The notes under the pieces were generated by a model. The model did no database searches and was not told the DNA's origin. It saw nothing but the letters and a program-made list of their open reading frames with translations. Position numbers and translations under genes: made by a program. A DNA stretch of 64,000 bases from Erythrobacter sp. EC-HK427. GTDB lineage: Bacteria > Pseudomonadota > Alphaproteobacteria > Sphingomonadales > Sphingomonadaceae. Positions 9,350-18,141 of the stretch are shown in pieces. Location: positions 1,943,663-2,007,662 of the forward strand of contig NZ_LR701479.1 of assembly GCF_902498745.1 (NCBI RefSeq), read 5' to 3'. Positions within the stretch are counted from its first letter, which is position 1; the number at the start of each line of letters is the position of its first letter.

Positions 9350-10252
9350 ATGTCAGCCGAACCCGTTCCCCCCAAGCACACCCGCCTGCTGACGTTCTTC
9401 TCGATCGGTTTGTCGCTGGTGATGGCAGTGGTGGTGGGGATGACCCTGCTGGAGCTCGACTGGCACGAGATTGGCGCGCTGTTGCCGTCTTCGCCGCTGT
9501 TCTGGCTGGTGTTCGCTGCGTTCTATATGGGCGCGCCGCTGGGCGACTGGTTCGCTTTCCGGCAGATCTGGCCGGTGGGCAAGGGCGCGCTGGCGGCGAC
9601 ATCGCGCAAGCAGGTCTTCAACGAGATCGTGGTCGGCTATCTGGGCGAGGCCTATTTCTACACCTGGGCCAAGCGGCGCATTCCCGAATATCATGGCACC
9701 ACGCCGTTTGCCGCGGTGAAGGACGTGGCGATCCTTTCTGCCTTTGCCGGCAATGCGACGATGGTCGCGCTGCTGGTGATGCTCTGGCCGCAAATGGGCG
9801 ACGACTTGCTGGCGAGCGGGCGCGGGGAGATTTTCTGGAGTCTGGCGGTGGTGATCGGCGTCAGCCTGCTGATCCTGCTCGTGCGCAAACAGGTGTTTTC
9901 GATCACTCGGGCCAAGGCGCTGGCGATTTTCGCGATCCATCTGGCGCGCAATATCGCCAAGGTGTTGCTGGCAGGGGTAATGTGGAGCCTGATCGTGCCC
10001 GATGTGCCGCTGGTCTGGTGGCTCTATCTCGCGACGCTGCGCCAGCTGGTGACCCGCCTGCCGCTGGTGTCGAGCAAGGATCTGATCTTTGCCGGCCTTG
10101 CTGTGCTGCTGCTGCCCGACCAGCCGCTGATCGCCGCGACCATGGCGCTCACCGCCGCGCTGCTGGTGGCGGCGCACGTGGTGGTGGGGATTGTCCTGCT
10201 GCGAGGGGATATCCGCGATTTGTTGAAGGCGGGACGCGCGCCTGCCGCGTAA
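9350..10252 (+). CDS. Polytopic membrane protein, flippase-like (UPF0104-type) candidate
   Basis: 300 residues with about seven hydrophobic helices. The ATG at 9350 is chosen because frames further upstream run into the divergent peptidase gene. I do not firmly recognise the family. The segment ATLRQLVTRLPLVSSKDLIF before the last helices, and the overall size, recall the lysylphosphatidylglycerol-synthase transmembrane/UPF0104 group, which contains proteins thought to move lipid-linked molecules. Its neighbour downstream is a convergent GT4 glycosyltransferase, which would fit a glycolipid context (inference). Confidence 0.55.
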   Translation: MSAEPVPPKHTRLLTFFSIGLSLVMAVVVGMTLLELDWHEIGALLPSSPLFWLVFAAFYMGAPLGDWFAFRQIWPVGKGALAATSRKQVFNEIVVGYLGEAYFYTWAKRRIPEYHGTTPFAAVKDVAILSAFAGNATMVALLVMLWPQMGDDLLASGRGEIFWSLAVVIGVSLLILLVRKQVFSITRAKALAIFAIHLARNIAKVLLAGVMWSLIVPDVPLVWWLYLATLRQLVTRLPLVSSKDLIFAGLAVLLLPDQPLIAATMALTAALLVAAHVVVGIVLLRGDIRDLLKAGRAPAA

Positions 10253-10379
10253 TTGAAAAGCCCTCCCCCAAGGGGGAGTCGCAGACGGCGCGCAGCGCCT
10301 ACGGTTGGGATGGGGGTACGGCGTCAAATCGGCGTGGAACCTCCACCCCTGGCCCCTCCCCACGGGGAGGGGAGTTTAT
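10253..10379. repeat. GC-rich inverted words between convergent genes
   Basis: Two perfect short palindromes, CCCTCCCCCAAGGGGGAG near 10261 and CCCCTCCCCACGGGGAGGGG near 10353, flank a spacer between two convergent stop codons. They resemble the short extragenic palindromes of GC-rich proteobacteria and could act as a bidirectional 3' end. No T-tract is present on the plus strand. Confidence 0.45.
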
Positions 10380-11660
10380 TCAGCCCGGACTAAAAGTGCC
10401 CGCACCCTTGCGGTCGCCGAAGGGGCGGGTGATGTGGTGCGTCCAGTAATCGCGCCGCGCCAGCCGCCGCCGTTCGCGCATTTTTTCCTGCGCGGCGGGG
10501 TAAATGTCCTGAAACAGCTCGGTAAAGGTCTTTTCCCAGCTATAGCGCCGCTCCACCAGCGCGCGGGCTGCTGCGCCCATCGCCTTGTGATCGCCGTTCC
10601 ACACATCGTGCACGTTGCGCGCCATCGCCGCATCATCCTCCACCGGGCCGAGCAGGCCGGTGCCGGGCTCCACCCGTTCGGGCATCGCCCCGCTGGCGAC
10701 GCCCACCACCGGTAGGCCGCTCGCCTGCGCTTCGAGCACCGACATCCCGAAGGTCTCGTCCGCCATGCCCGAGACGTAGATATCCGCCGAGGCCAGCGCG
10801 CGTGCCATCAGGTCGCGATCGTCGATATAGCCGGGCATGGTGATCCGCTTGCCCTGCGCCATCTCGCGGATGCGCGCCTCGCCGCGCCCTTCGCCGAGCA
10901 GCACCAAAGTCGCGCCCAGATCATCGGGCAGGTGATCCATCATCCGCACCAAAGTTTCGGGGCGCTTTTCGGCATCGAGCCTGCCAGCATAGAGCAGCAG
11001 AGGCCCGTCGCCGGTGTGCCCCATCTCCGCACGTGCAGCCTCGTTGCGGTGGCGCGGATGGAAACGCTGGGAATCGATGCCGAGATCGAGCAGTTTTACA
11101 TCCTTGATCTTGCGGCTTTCCAGCACGCCCTTGCCGCTTTCGCCAATGGCATAGACCTGGTCGAACTCGCGGTACATGACCTCAGCATAGCCAAGGATCA
11201 GCCAGCGGGCGAAGCTGGCGACCTTCGGGCCGTAGAGGTCATGCGCCACGCGGTAGACCTGCGCATTGGGGAAATCGGTGCGGTATCCCGCCACCAGCGT
11301 CGTTTCGGGAAACGCGCGGCGATAGCGGATCGCGGTCCACGGCAGCAGCCACGGACACAGGCTCTCGATAATGTCGGGGCGCTGTTCTTCCAGCACCTGC
11401 CGCACCGCGCCGGTGCGCAGGATGAAGCGGTAATTGGGGCTGCCTTTGACCAGATCGGAACCCACTTCGATGCGCTTGTAGCGTTCTTCCTCGAACACCG
11501 CGTCTTTCGGCCCCGGCACAATCTGGATCAGCGTGTGCGGCGTGTGTTCCAGCACGAACTGCTTCTTGCGGCGAAGATAGGTGGTAATGCCTCCGGCGCC
11601 GGTGGGCGAGTAGCTTTGCGTAAGGTCGCAAACGACAAGCGGCGCAAGGGGTTCGATCAT
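10380..11660 (-). CDS. Family 4 glycosyltransferase (glycosyltransferase family 1 domain)
   Basis: 426 residues with a two-domain GT-B layout. The N-terminal acceptor half begins VVCDLTQSYSPTGAGGITTY, the Gly-rich loop typical of GT4 enzymes. The C-terminal donor half contains LLLYAGRLDAEKRPETL and VSGMADETFGMSVLEAQA, the EX7E nucleotide-sugar binding motif. It is a cytoplasmic enzyme adding a sugar to a lipid or glycan precursor; the acceptor cannot be predicted. The last ~20 residues run into the intergenic palindrome region and look non-conserved. Confidence 0.85.
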   Translation of the reverse strand: MIEPLAPLVVCDLTQSYSPTGAGGITTYLRRKKQFVLEHTPHTLIQIVPGPKDAVFEEERYKRIEVGSDLVKGSPNYRFILRTGAVRQVLEEQRPDIIESLCPWLLPWTAIRYRRAFPETTLVAGYRTDFPNAQVYRVAHDLYGPKVASFARWLILGYAEVMYREFDQVYAIGESGKGVLESRKIKDVKLLDLGIDSQRFHPRHRNEAARAEMGHTGDGPLLLYAGRLDAEKRPETLVRMMDHLPDDLGATLVLLGEGRGEARIREMAQGKRITMPGYIDDRDLMARALASADIYVSGMADETFGMSVLEAQASGLPVVGVASGAMPERVEPGTGLLGPVEDDAAMARNVHDVWNGDHKAMGAAARALVERRYSWEKTFTELFQDIYPAAQEKMRERRRLARRDYWTHHITRPFGDRKGAGTFSPG

Positions 11661-11818
11661 AGGGAGGCTGCCTGTCCGGAGTAACCTTACCGGAAGATGA
11701 AGAAGGTTCGGTGCGGCGGAATATAGGAACGGTCGCGCCCTTGTCCAGTATCACTATGTCGTAAGGCGCAAGCGTGCTTGCCGCCCGCGCCGCCGCGCCC
11801 TAAATGCCTCCCCCAGCC

Positions 11819-12607
11819 ATGAAACGCACCCATCTTCCGTTGAACGCCCTGCGCGTGTTTGATGCCGCCGCGCGTCACCTGAGCTTCACCCGCGCGGCAG
11901 ACGAGCTGGCGGTGACGCCCGCCGCCGTGGGGCAGCAAATCCGCGCGCTGGAAGATGTGCTGGGCGTGGTGCTGTTCCGCCGCACCTCCAAAGGGCTGGA
12001 GCTGACCGACGAGGCGAGCGCGGGGCTCGACCCATTGCGCGAAGGCTTCCTGCGGTTCGAGGAAAGCGTGCAGGCGATGCAGGCGGGGCAGGCGAGCAGC
12101 CATTACGCGATTGCCGCGCCGCGCGAATTTTACGCCCAATGGCTCGCGCCGAAACTGGCCGCCTTCCGCGCTGCCAATCCGGATATCCGCTTCCAGCTGG
12201 CGGATGACGAGCTGGCGGATTTCACCGAGACCAATCTCGATCTGGCGGTGCGGCTGGTTGATGGGCCGGGCGATATGGAAGGCGTGCAGCTGACGCATGG
12301 CTGCAAGGTCTGCGTCGCCGCGACCGGCGCTCCCGACAGCTGGATCAGCTGGCCGACCTACGAACCGCCCGAAGGCGCCGCGATAGGCCTCCACGTCGGC
12401 AATTCGGGTCAGGCGCTCGCCTCCGCGCTGGCAGGGCTGGGCCGCGCCTATCTGCCGATGCCGCTGGTGGAAGAGGCGCTGGCGGACGGCCGGCTGAAAA
12501 AGCTGGAGCAGGAAGTCGATTGCCGCCGCGCCTACTGGCTCCTCGCCCCGCGCCCGCAATGGCGCCAGAAAAAGGTGAAGGCGCTGGTGGAGTTTCTGGC
12601 GGGGTGA
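11819..12607 (+). CDS. LysR-type transcriptional regulator, short effector domain
   Basis: 262 residues. The N-terminal winged helix is classic LysR of the GcvA subgroup: LNALRVFDAAARHLSFTRAA, DELAVTPAAVGQQIRALE, LFRRTSKGLELTDEA. The effector-binding part is about 40 residues shorter than the usual ~300-residue family length, with the second lobe compressed. An upstream in-frame ATG at 11804 exists; 11819 is chosen because the family begins MKR.HLPLNALR. The neighbours do not suggest a target. Confidence 0.82.
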   Translation: MKRTHLPLNALRVFDAAARHLSFTRAADELAVTPAAVGQQIRALEDVLGVVLFRRTSKGLELTDEASAGLDPLREGFLRFEESVQAMQAGQASSHYAIAAPREFYAQWLAPKLAAFRAANPDIRFQLADDELADFTETNLDLAVRLVDGPGDMEGVQLTHGCKVCVAATGAPDSWISWPTYEPPEGAAIGLHVGNSGQALASALAGLGRAYLPMPLVEEALADGRLKKLEQEVDCRRAYWLLAPRPQWRQKKVKALVEFLAG

Positions 12608-12635
12608 CGGGGTTGATCCCGACGGGCAGCTCGCA

Positions 12636-13463
12636 ATGAGCCTCTGGCCGATCACTCTCTGGCACCTGCTAGCGTTGATCGTACTGGTTGCAGCAGTCCT
12701 CATTTATCGCATTTTCGCGCGGCGGCGGAAGCGGGCGCGGTTGCTGGCGACGCCGCTGACCGAGGAGCAACGTGCAGTGCTGGCACGCCTTGTGCCGATG
12801 CTTCAACGATTGCCGGAAGACTTGCGACCAAGTCTCGAAGGCAGGATCAACCTGTTCCTCGATCAGGTCACTTTCCACGGCAATGGCGGTCTGGAAATCA
12901 AGGAAGAAATGCGGCTTTCTATCGCCGCGCAGGCTTGCTTGCTCGTGGTCAACAGCCCGGTGTGGTTCGAGACACTCCGCACCGTGCTGGTCTATCCTGC
13001 GGGATTTCTCACAGGCCGGAGCGACCATGACGGATTTGTCGTGCACGAGCGCGATGTCGGATCACTTGGCGAAAGCTGGAACAGGGGGCCGGTCGTCCTC
13101 TCATGGGATCACGCACTGCAAGGCGGGCTCGATCCGGACGACGGGCACAATGTCGTCATTCACGAATTTGCCCACCAGCTCGATGCGCTTACCGGCCACA
13201 CCAATGGCATTCCGATCCTGCGCAAGGGACAGGGTTATGCTGGGTGGGAGAAGGCGATGCTCGATGCCTATCATGGCCATGTCGAACGGCTGGAGCGTGC
13301 GCATCCGACTCTGATCGATCCCTATGGCGCAACCAATCACCAGGAGTTTTTCGCCGAAGCGACGGTGACTTTCTTCGAGAAACCAAGGGCGATGCGCGAG
13401 CATGAGCCTGCGCTGTATGCGCAGCTGGCGCAGTTGTACGCGCTTGATCCGGCGGATTGGTAG
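12636..13463 (+). CDS. mtfA: MtfA-like M90 zinc metallopeptidase
   Basis: 275 residues with one N-terminal membrane helix (LLALIVLVAAVLIYRIF) and the peptidase motif HEFAHQLD at H176/E177/H180, followed by EFFAEATVTFFE, where a downstream acidic ligand is expected. Length and the LVYPAGF and VLSWDHALQG blocks match MtfA (YeeI), a zinc peptidase which in E. coli binds the glucose-PTS repressor Mlc. An N-terminal helix is seen in many alphaproteobacterial versions. It lies 28 bases after the LysR gene and may be co-transcribed with it. Confidence 0.85.
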   Translation: MSLWPITLWHLLALIVLVAAVLIYRIFARRRKRARLLATPLTEEQRAVLARLVPMLQRLPEDLRPSLEGRINLFLDQVTFHGNGGLEIKEEMRLSIAAQACLLVVNSPVWFETLRTVLVYPAGFLTGRSDHDGFVVHERDVGSLGESWNRGPVVLSWDHALQGGLDPDDGHNVVIHEFAHQLDALTGHTNGIPILRKGQGYAGWEKAMLDAYHGHVERLERAHPTLIDPYGATNHQEFFAEATVTFFEKPRAMREHEPALYAQLAQLYALDPADW

Positions 13464-13646
13464 ACGTCCCGGCGCCAATTGTTCTTCTGGCTTTGACAGG
13501 ATCAGGTCGAGCGGGGAAGGCGATGCAGCCCGCCAAGTAAGGCCGCATAAGCATCTGCTTACTGCCGCCCCATAAGCGCGACTCCAATCGACCCCGCTCG
13601 CGATAAGGGCGCATTGTCCGGTGACTGTTCCAACCGGAGAAGCACC

Positions 13647-14270
13647 ATGGAAAACACTGCAAAGCCCGTCCGCAAATGGGATCCCATTGTCAAGCTGACG
13701 CATTGGGGAGTCGCGCTGGTGATCGTGAGCAATGCGTTGATCGTGGGCGAGGGATCGATCGCTCATATCTATGCCGGATATTTCCTCGCCGCATTGATTG
13801 CGTTGCGCCTGCTGTGGGGCCTAATCGGCTCTGCCAACGCCCGTTTCAGCGCCTTCCCGCCCAATCCCGTCGCCGCGCTGGGCCATGCCCGCGACATTGT
13901 CGCCGGACGCAAGGAAGCGCACGCCTCGCACAACCCTCTCGGCGCGTTGATGGCCTATGCGCTGTGGGCGTGCCTGTTGGTAGTTATCGGCAGCGGTATC
14001 GCCATGGCTGGCGCGCCGCCTGCCATCACCACCCCTGTCAGCGTCTCGCAGCTCGTGAGCGAAGGCGAGGAAGAGGAGGGTGAGGGCGAACACGACGAAT
14101 ATGGCGAAGGCGGCGAAGAGGGTGAAGGCGAGGAAATCTTCGAAGAAGTGCACGAGATTGCGGTGAACCTTCTCTACATTCTGATTTTCCTGCATATCGG
14201 CGGGGTAGCACTGGAAACCGCACGCAGCGGTCGCCGGACTGTCACCGCGATGCTTCCGGGAGGACGATGA
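13647..14270 (+). CDS. Cytochrome b561 domain membrane protein
   Basis: 207 residues from the ATG at 13647, with GGAGAAG upstream. Four helices with the b-type heme pattern: H in VKLTHWGVAL, HIYAGYF, a long Glu/Gly/Asp-rich cytoplasmic or periplasmic loop (EGEEEEGEGEHDEYGEGGEE), then EEIFEEVHEIAVNLLYILI with H in FLHIGG. It is a membrane electron-transfer subunit of the Ni-Fe-hydrogenase-type/diheme b561 group, usually paired with a small c-type cytochrome, which is not visible here. The acidic loop is unusually long. The next gene overlaps the stop by ATGA. Confidence 0.85.
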   Translation: MENTAKPVRKWDPIVKLTHWGVALVIVSNALIVGEGSIAHIYAGYFLAALIALRLLWGLIGSANARFSAFPPNPVAALGHARDIVAGRKEAHASHNPLGALMAYALWACLLVVIGSGIAMAGAPPAITTPVSVSQLVSEGEEEEGEGEHDEYGEGGEEGEGEEIFEEVHEIAVNLLYILIFLHIGGVALETARSGRRTVTAMLPGGR

Positions 14271-14791
14271 GCACACCACTGAAACCACGCCAACGGGCAG
14301 CGGGGCGTACCCTGGGCGACCGGCGCGTCACGCTGGTCGCGGGTGTCGTGGTGGTGCAGGCGGTGGCGGCCATTTTCTTCCTCGCGGATGCCGTGGTCGA
14401 TATTGCCGAGGATGGCTGGGGATGGCACGTGATCAGCGAGGCGGCGATCGCCTTCGCCCTGCTCGCCGGAGTGGTGGCAGGTGCCTATCACACACGGTAC
14501 ATGGTCGAGCGCGCCCGCCGCGATGCCGAGGCGCTAACAATTGCCCGCGGCGCACTGGCGGAGCAATTGCAGGCGCGCTTTGAAGAATGGAAGCTAACGG
14601 CGGCAGAATCGGACGTCGCGCTGCTGTCTCTCAAAGGGTTCGAGACTGCGGAGATTTCCCGCTTGCGCAATGTTGCGGAAGGCACGGTGCGGGCGCAATT
14701 AACGTCGATTTACGCCAAATCCGGCGTATCCTCGCGCCACGGCCTGCTCAGCCAGTTCTTCGACGATCTGATCGAGCTGGGCGATGCTTGA
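14267..14791 (+). CDS. Membrane-anchored LuxR-type (GerE HTH) regulator
   Basis: 174 residues. Two N-terminal hydrophobic helices (VTLVAGVVVVQAVAAIFFL; ISEAAIAFALLAGVVAGAY) are followed by a coiled-coil linker and a C-terminal LuxR/GerE HTH: LTAAESDVALLSLKGFETAE, ISRLRNVAEGTVRAQLTSIY, AKSGVSSRHGLLS. There is no receiver or autoinducer domain, so the membrane part is the likely sensor or anchor. It is translationally coupled (ATGA, 14267-14270) to the b561 gene, suggesting it reports on membrane redox state or on that cytochrome (inference). Confidence 0.8.
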   Translation: MSTPLKPRQRAAGRTLGDRRVTLVAGVVVVQAVAAIFFLADAVVDIAEDGWGWHVISEAAIAFALLAGVVAGAYHTRYMVERARRDAEALTIARGALAEQLQARFEEWKLTAAESDVALLSLKGFETAEISRLRNVAEGTVRAQLTSIYAKSGVSSRHGLLSQFFDDLIELGDA

Positions 14792-15305
14792 AAGCCCAAC
14801 CCTCACCACCCCCCGCTTCACCCTCCGCCCGCCGTTGGAGGCCGATGTCGACACCTTCTGGCCCGCTTTCTCCAGCGACAACCATATGCGCTATTGGTCT
14901 TGCGCGGCGTTCACCGACAGGGAGGTGCTGCGGGACTATCTACTCCACACCAAGGCGGGTCGCAGCTGGGTCGCGGTGCCGCACGCAGGCGGAGCCCCGG
15001 TGTTCCGGCTGTTTGTCGGCGAGCGCGGGGAGCAGGTGGCTGAGATCGGCTACATCATGGTGCCGGGGCATGAAGGGCAGGGGATTGCCCGCGAGTGCCT
15101 CTCCGCGCTTATCACCCACCTGTTCCGCCAAGAGGGATACCAGCGCATCTGGGGCGATGTCGATCCGCGCAACACGCCTTCCAGCCGCCTGCTGCTTAGC
15201 CTCGGTTTCACGCGGGAGGCGCATATCCGCCAGGCGATGAAAACGCATATCGGCTGGTGCGACACCTGGCTCTGGGGCCTTCTGGCAGATGAATGGCCGG
15301 ACTAG
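14784..15305 (+). CDS. GNAT family N-acetyltransferase
   Basis: 173 residues with the RimJ/RimL-like GNAT pattern: LTTPRFTLRPPLEADVD, acetyl-CoA loop IGYIMVPGHEGQGIARECL, and NTPSSRLLLSLGFTREAHI. It likely acetylates a small amine or a protein N terminus. It overlaps the preceding regulator by eight bases, making a three-gene unit with the b561 protein. Confidence 0.85.
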   Translation: MLESPTLTTPRFTLRPPLEADVDTFWPAFSSDNHMRYWSCAAFTDREVLRDYLLHTKAGRSWVAVPHAGGAPVFRLFVGERGEQVAEIGYIMVPGHEGQGIARECLSALITHLFRQEGYQRIWGDVDPRNTPSSRLLLSLGFTREAHIRQAMKTHIGWCDTWLWGLLADEWPD

Positions 15306-15391
15306 GATTGATTCAGATTCGCGGTGCTAGCCAGAGACTGTTACCAGCGGTAACAACAGGGCAATCTCATTTTCAAAGGGGGAGTAACATC

Positions 15392-16600
15392 ATGCGATTC
15401 GGATTCAATAAAGCAGCACTGCTGATCGGTGCAGCAGCCATTATGATGCCTGCCGCCGCCGCGGCGCAGGAAGTGCAAACGGTGCAGGGCGAAATCAACA
15501 GCGCGCCGCGCACTTTCAATGCCTCGGTGCCCGCCAATTCGGTGATGGTGATCGACGTTCTTTCGACGTCGGATCTCGATCCGGTGGTGGCCGTAACCAA
15601 CGCCGCAACCGGCGAAATGATCGCCGAGAACGATGACGGCGGCGAAGGCTTCAATTCGCGTGTGCGCATTCCGGGCGGCGAGCGCGGCGTCAATATCGTG
15701 ATCGAAGTCAACAGCTTCGATGCCGCCTTCGCCATGGAAGGCGAGCAGTTTGGCGGCACTTTCGATCTGGTGATGACCACCAGCGAATTTTCCGCTCCCG
15801 GCCCGATCACCTACGGCTCGACCGTGATGGGCACCGTGCCTTCGGGCGAGTCGGTGGAGTATACCTTCGCCGCGCGCGCGGGCGACATGATCGAAGTGGC
15901 GATGCTATCCGAAGGCGAGCTCGATCCCTATCTCGAACTGCGCGATCCGAGCGGCGAAGCGATCATGTATGACGATGATGGGGGCGAGGGCCTGAACTCG
16001 CTGCTGCGCTATACCTTTGGCGAAGCGGGCACTTACACCGTGGCCGCAATGGGTTTCGCCGCCAGCGCGGGTGAATACACGCTGCGGGTGCGCGAACGGC
16101 GCGAGGCGCCCGACCCGCAGCTGCCGCTGCAGGTGATCGGCTTCAACGACACCGCCACGGGCGAACTGGGCGTGCCGTGGGAAGAAAACGCGATGCTGCC
16201 CGGCACCATCGACTATATGCTGAGCGAAGATGCCAAGCGCGCGATCCGTCGCGGCAACGGGCACATCACCATCCGCATGAACGCGGTCGAGGGCGCAGAA
16301 TATGATCCTGCCTTCGGCGGCGGGGCGATCGATCCGTTTATCGAAGTCGGCTTCGAAACCCCGCTCGGCTGGGCGTCGGTCTTGTCCGATGATGACGGTT
16401 CGGGCACGCTCGATTCGCTGCTGCCGATTGATCTCAGTGTGCTCGACGATCACCCCGGAATGCTCGATATGCTGCGCATCCGCGTGCAGGGGTTTGGCGG
16501 GTCGAGCGGGGCCTACACTCTGACCATCACCGAAGGGCTGGCCGAACGCTTCACCTTTGACGTTGAGGGCGATGCAGCTGCCGAGGCTTTGGACTGGTAA
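15392..16600 (+). CDS. Secreted protein with pre-peptidase (PPC) beta domains
   Basis: 402 residues from the ATG at 15392, with AAAGGGGGAG upstream; an earlier frame start would overlap the GNAT gene. Signal peptide: ALLIGAAAIMMPAAAAAQ. At least two PPC-type beta-sandwich repeats are visible by their matching phrases: DLDPVVAVTNAATGEMIAEN followed by DDGGEGFNS, and ELDPYLELRDPSGEAIMYDD followed by DGGEGLNS, then GTYTVAAMGF and GEYTLRV. A third, more diverged copy carries ASVLSDDDGSGTLDS. The domain usually sits at the C terminus of secreted peptidases; here no catalytic domain is present. Probably periplasmic or surface exposed; function unknown. Confidence 0.8.
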   Translation: MRFGFNKAALLIGAAAIMMPAAAAAQEVQTVQGEINSAPRTFNASVPANSVMVIDVLSTSDLDPVVAVTNAATGEMIAENDDGGEGFNSRVRIPGGERGVNIVIEVNSFDAAFAMEGEQFGGTFDLVMTTSEFSAPGPITYGSTVMGTVPSGESVEYTFAARAGDMIEVAMLSEGELDPYLELRDPSGEAIMYDDDGGEGLNSLLRYTFGEAGTYTVAAMGFAASAGEYTLRVRERREAPDPQLPLQVIGFNDTATGELGVPWEENAMLPGTIDYMLSEDAKRAIRRGNGHITIRMNAVEGAEYDPAFGGGAIDPFIEVGFETPLGWASVLSDDDGSGTLDSLLPIDLSVLDDHPGMLDMLRIRVQGFGGSSGAYTLTITEGLAERFTFDVEGDAAAEALDW

Positions 16601-16630
16601 CGCGCCACCCGCAACCCATCAAAGCAATGT

Positions 16631-16656
16631 GAAGGGCGGGGGCAACCTCGCCCTTC
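16631..16656 (+). terminator. Hairpin after the PPC-domain gene
   Basis: GAAGGGCG / CGCCCTTC, an eight-base perfect stem with a ten-base loop, 30 bases after the stop codon. No T-run follows, so it may be a transcript-stabilising or Rho-assisted end rather than an intrinsic terminator. Confidence 0.4.
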
Positions 16657-16681
16657 CTGTATCGGCAGGAGCCCTGATGCG

Positions 16682-17506
16682 ATGCTGCGCCTGATCGCCA
16701 AAGCCGTCGCCGCGCTGGTGGTGAGCGTGGGGCTGTTCCTCGCCGTGGCCTACGCCTTCGATCCCAGCGCCATGCGCCAGCGGCTCGGCCTGACCCCGCC
16801 GCTCGACGTGCCCTATGTCGCCACCCGCACCAGCATGGTCGAGGCGATGCTGGAGATGGCCGAAGTGGGCGAGGGCAATTACGTGATCGATCTCGGCACG
16901 GGCGACGGGCGCATCCTGATCGCCGCCGCGCAGGATCGCGGCGCGCGCGGGCTGGGCGTCGATCTCGATCCCGCACTGGTGGCCGAAGCGACGCGCACCG
17001 CCGCGCGGCTTGGCCTGTCAGACCGCCTGACCTTTGCCGAGCAGGACCTGTTCGACACCCCGCTGGCCGAGGCGGATGTCGTCACCATGTTCCTGCTGCC
17101 CGAGGTCAATCTGCGCCTGCGCCCGCGCCTGCTGGCCGAGCTGCGCCCCGGCGCGCGCGTCGTCTCCAACCGCTTCGACATGGGCGACTGGCGGCCCGAC
17201 GAAACCCGCCGCGTGGCCGGATACGAGGCCTATGCGTGGATCATCCCCGCCAAGGTCGGCGGCGACTGGGTGCTGGCGGAGGGCGGCGCAAGCATCAGCC
17301 TGACACTGGTGCAACATTACCAGGACGTGCGCGGCACCGCAACACTGGCGGACGGCAGCAGCGTCCCCGTCACCGGCGTGCTCGAAGGCGAGGCGATGCG
17401 GCTGACCGTATTGTTCGAGGACGGCGCGCGCAGCTTTGCCGGTCGGGTGGGCGAGGGCCGCTTCGTGCCGGATGACGCGGGCGAGGGGTGGAGCGCCACC
17501 CGCTAA
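16682..17506 (+). CDS. Membrane-anchored class I SAM-dependent methyltransferase
   Basis: 274 residues. A single N-terminal hydrophobic helix (AVAALVVSVGLFLAVAYAF) precedes a Rossmann methyltransferase: motif I YVIDLGTGDGRILIAAA, acidic post-I residue in GLGVDLDPALV, and motif IV region ADVVTMFLLPEVN. The C-terminal ~80 residues form an extra beta-rich domain ending in a repeated-strand region (GTATLADGSSVPVTGVLEGE), which is less usual. Substrate unknown. Its stop codon overlaps the stop of the convergent gene by four bases. Confidence 0.8.
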   Translation: MLRLIAKAVAALVVSVGLFLAVAYAFDPSAMRQRLGLTPPLDVPYVATRTSMVEAMLEMAEVGEGNYVIDLGTGDGRILIAAAQDRGARGLGVDLDPALVAEATRTAARLGLSDRLTFAEQDLFDTPLAEADVVTMFLLPEVNLRLRPRLLAELRPGARVVSNRFDMGDWRPDETRRVAGYEAYAWIIPAKVGGDWVLAEGGASISLTLVQHYQDVRGTATLADGSSVPVTGVLEGEAMRLTVLFEDGARSFAGRVGEGRFVPDDAGEGWSATR

Positions 17507-18141
17507 CCCTCTCCCTTCCCCAACCCCGCAATCTCCTCCGCCAGCTTTTCCAGCAATCCCGCCTCGTTGCGCTGCGCTTGGGTGACGAGATCGCCCAGCA
17601 CTTCGCGGCGGATGCGTTCGTAGACGGGGTGGCCGGGGCGCAGCTGCGCGGCGTATTTCTCCGGACGGCGATTGCGCAGGAAGAACATCACGAGGTTCTC
17701 GTTATGCTTGCGCTCGCCATCGCTGAACCAGTACTGCCCGCCCGGATCATAGCGCCACACCTCGGTGCCGTCGGTCGCGCGGGCGAGGGCGCCCGCCTCC
17801 AGCCGGTCGATCCCCATATCCACCGCCGCATCCCACGCCGCCTTGAACCCCTCCGCGCCGGGCCGGTTGCGCAGCTTGTACAGCGCCTCCATCGAGACCC
17901 CGATTTTCATCGCCGCATGGGAGACAATGCCGGTGGCGGCAAGCTCTGCGACAAAGCGGCGCTGCTTGGTGGGGGTGATGGAATTCTTGCGCGGCGCCTT
18001 GTGGAGATAGGGCGCAAAGTCGAGCAACGGATGGTTGCGTTCGAGCGGCGGCGCAGGTTGCGCGGCCATATAGGACGTGGCTTGACGGGGAGTGGCGCGA
18101 GGCTTGCGGGATTGGCGGGCGGGGAGGTTTTTGTGCGTCAT
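17503..18141 (-). CDS. Putative DNA-binding protein with terminase-small-subunit-like HTH
   Basis: 212 residues; a basic, disordered N terminus (first ~55) precedes a helix-turn-helix-like region TKQRRFVAELAATGIVSHAA followed by MKIGVSMEALYKLRNRPGAE. That arrangement (KQRRFVAEL..G.V..AA...GVS...Y..R) is like the homeodomain-type HTH of phage terminase small subunits, but no phage genes are nearby. The rest (EVWRYDPGGQYWFSDGERKH, VMFFLRNRRPEKY) is unfamiliar. It may be a domesticated phage-type DNA-binding protein (inference). The alternative start M25 (18069) would remove the basic tail. Confidence 0.65.
   Translation of the reverse strand: MTHKNLPARQSRKPRATPRQATSYMAAQPAPPLERNHPLLDFAPYLHKAPRKNSITPTKQRRFVAELAATGIVSHAAMKIGVSMEALYKLRNRPGAEGFKAAWDAAVDMGIDRLEAGALARATDGTEVWRYDPGGQYWFSDGERKHNENLVMFFLRNRRPEKYAAQLRPGHPVYERIRREVLGDLVTQAQRNEAGLLEKLAEEIAGLGKGEG

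Noticed and set aside
11687-12703. 338-codon minus-strand frame over the LysR gene
   Set aside because: The plus-strand LysR signature is unambiguous; this frame is its complement.
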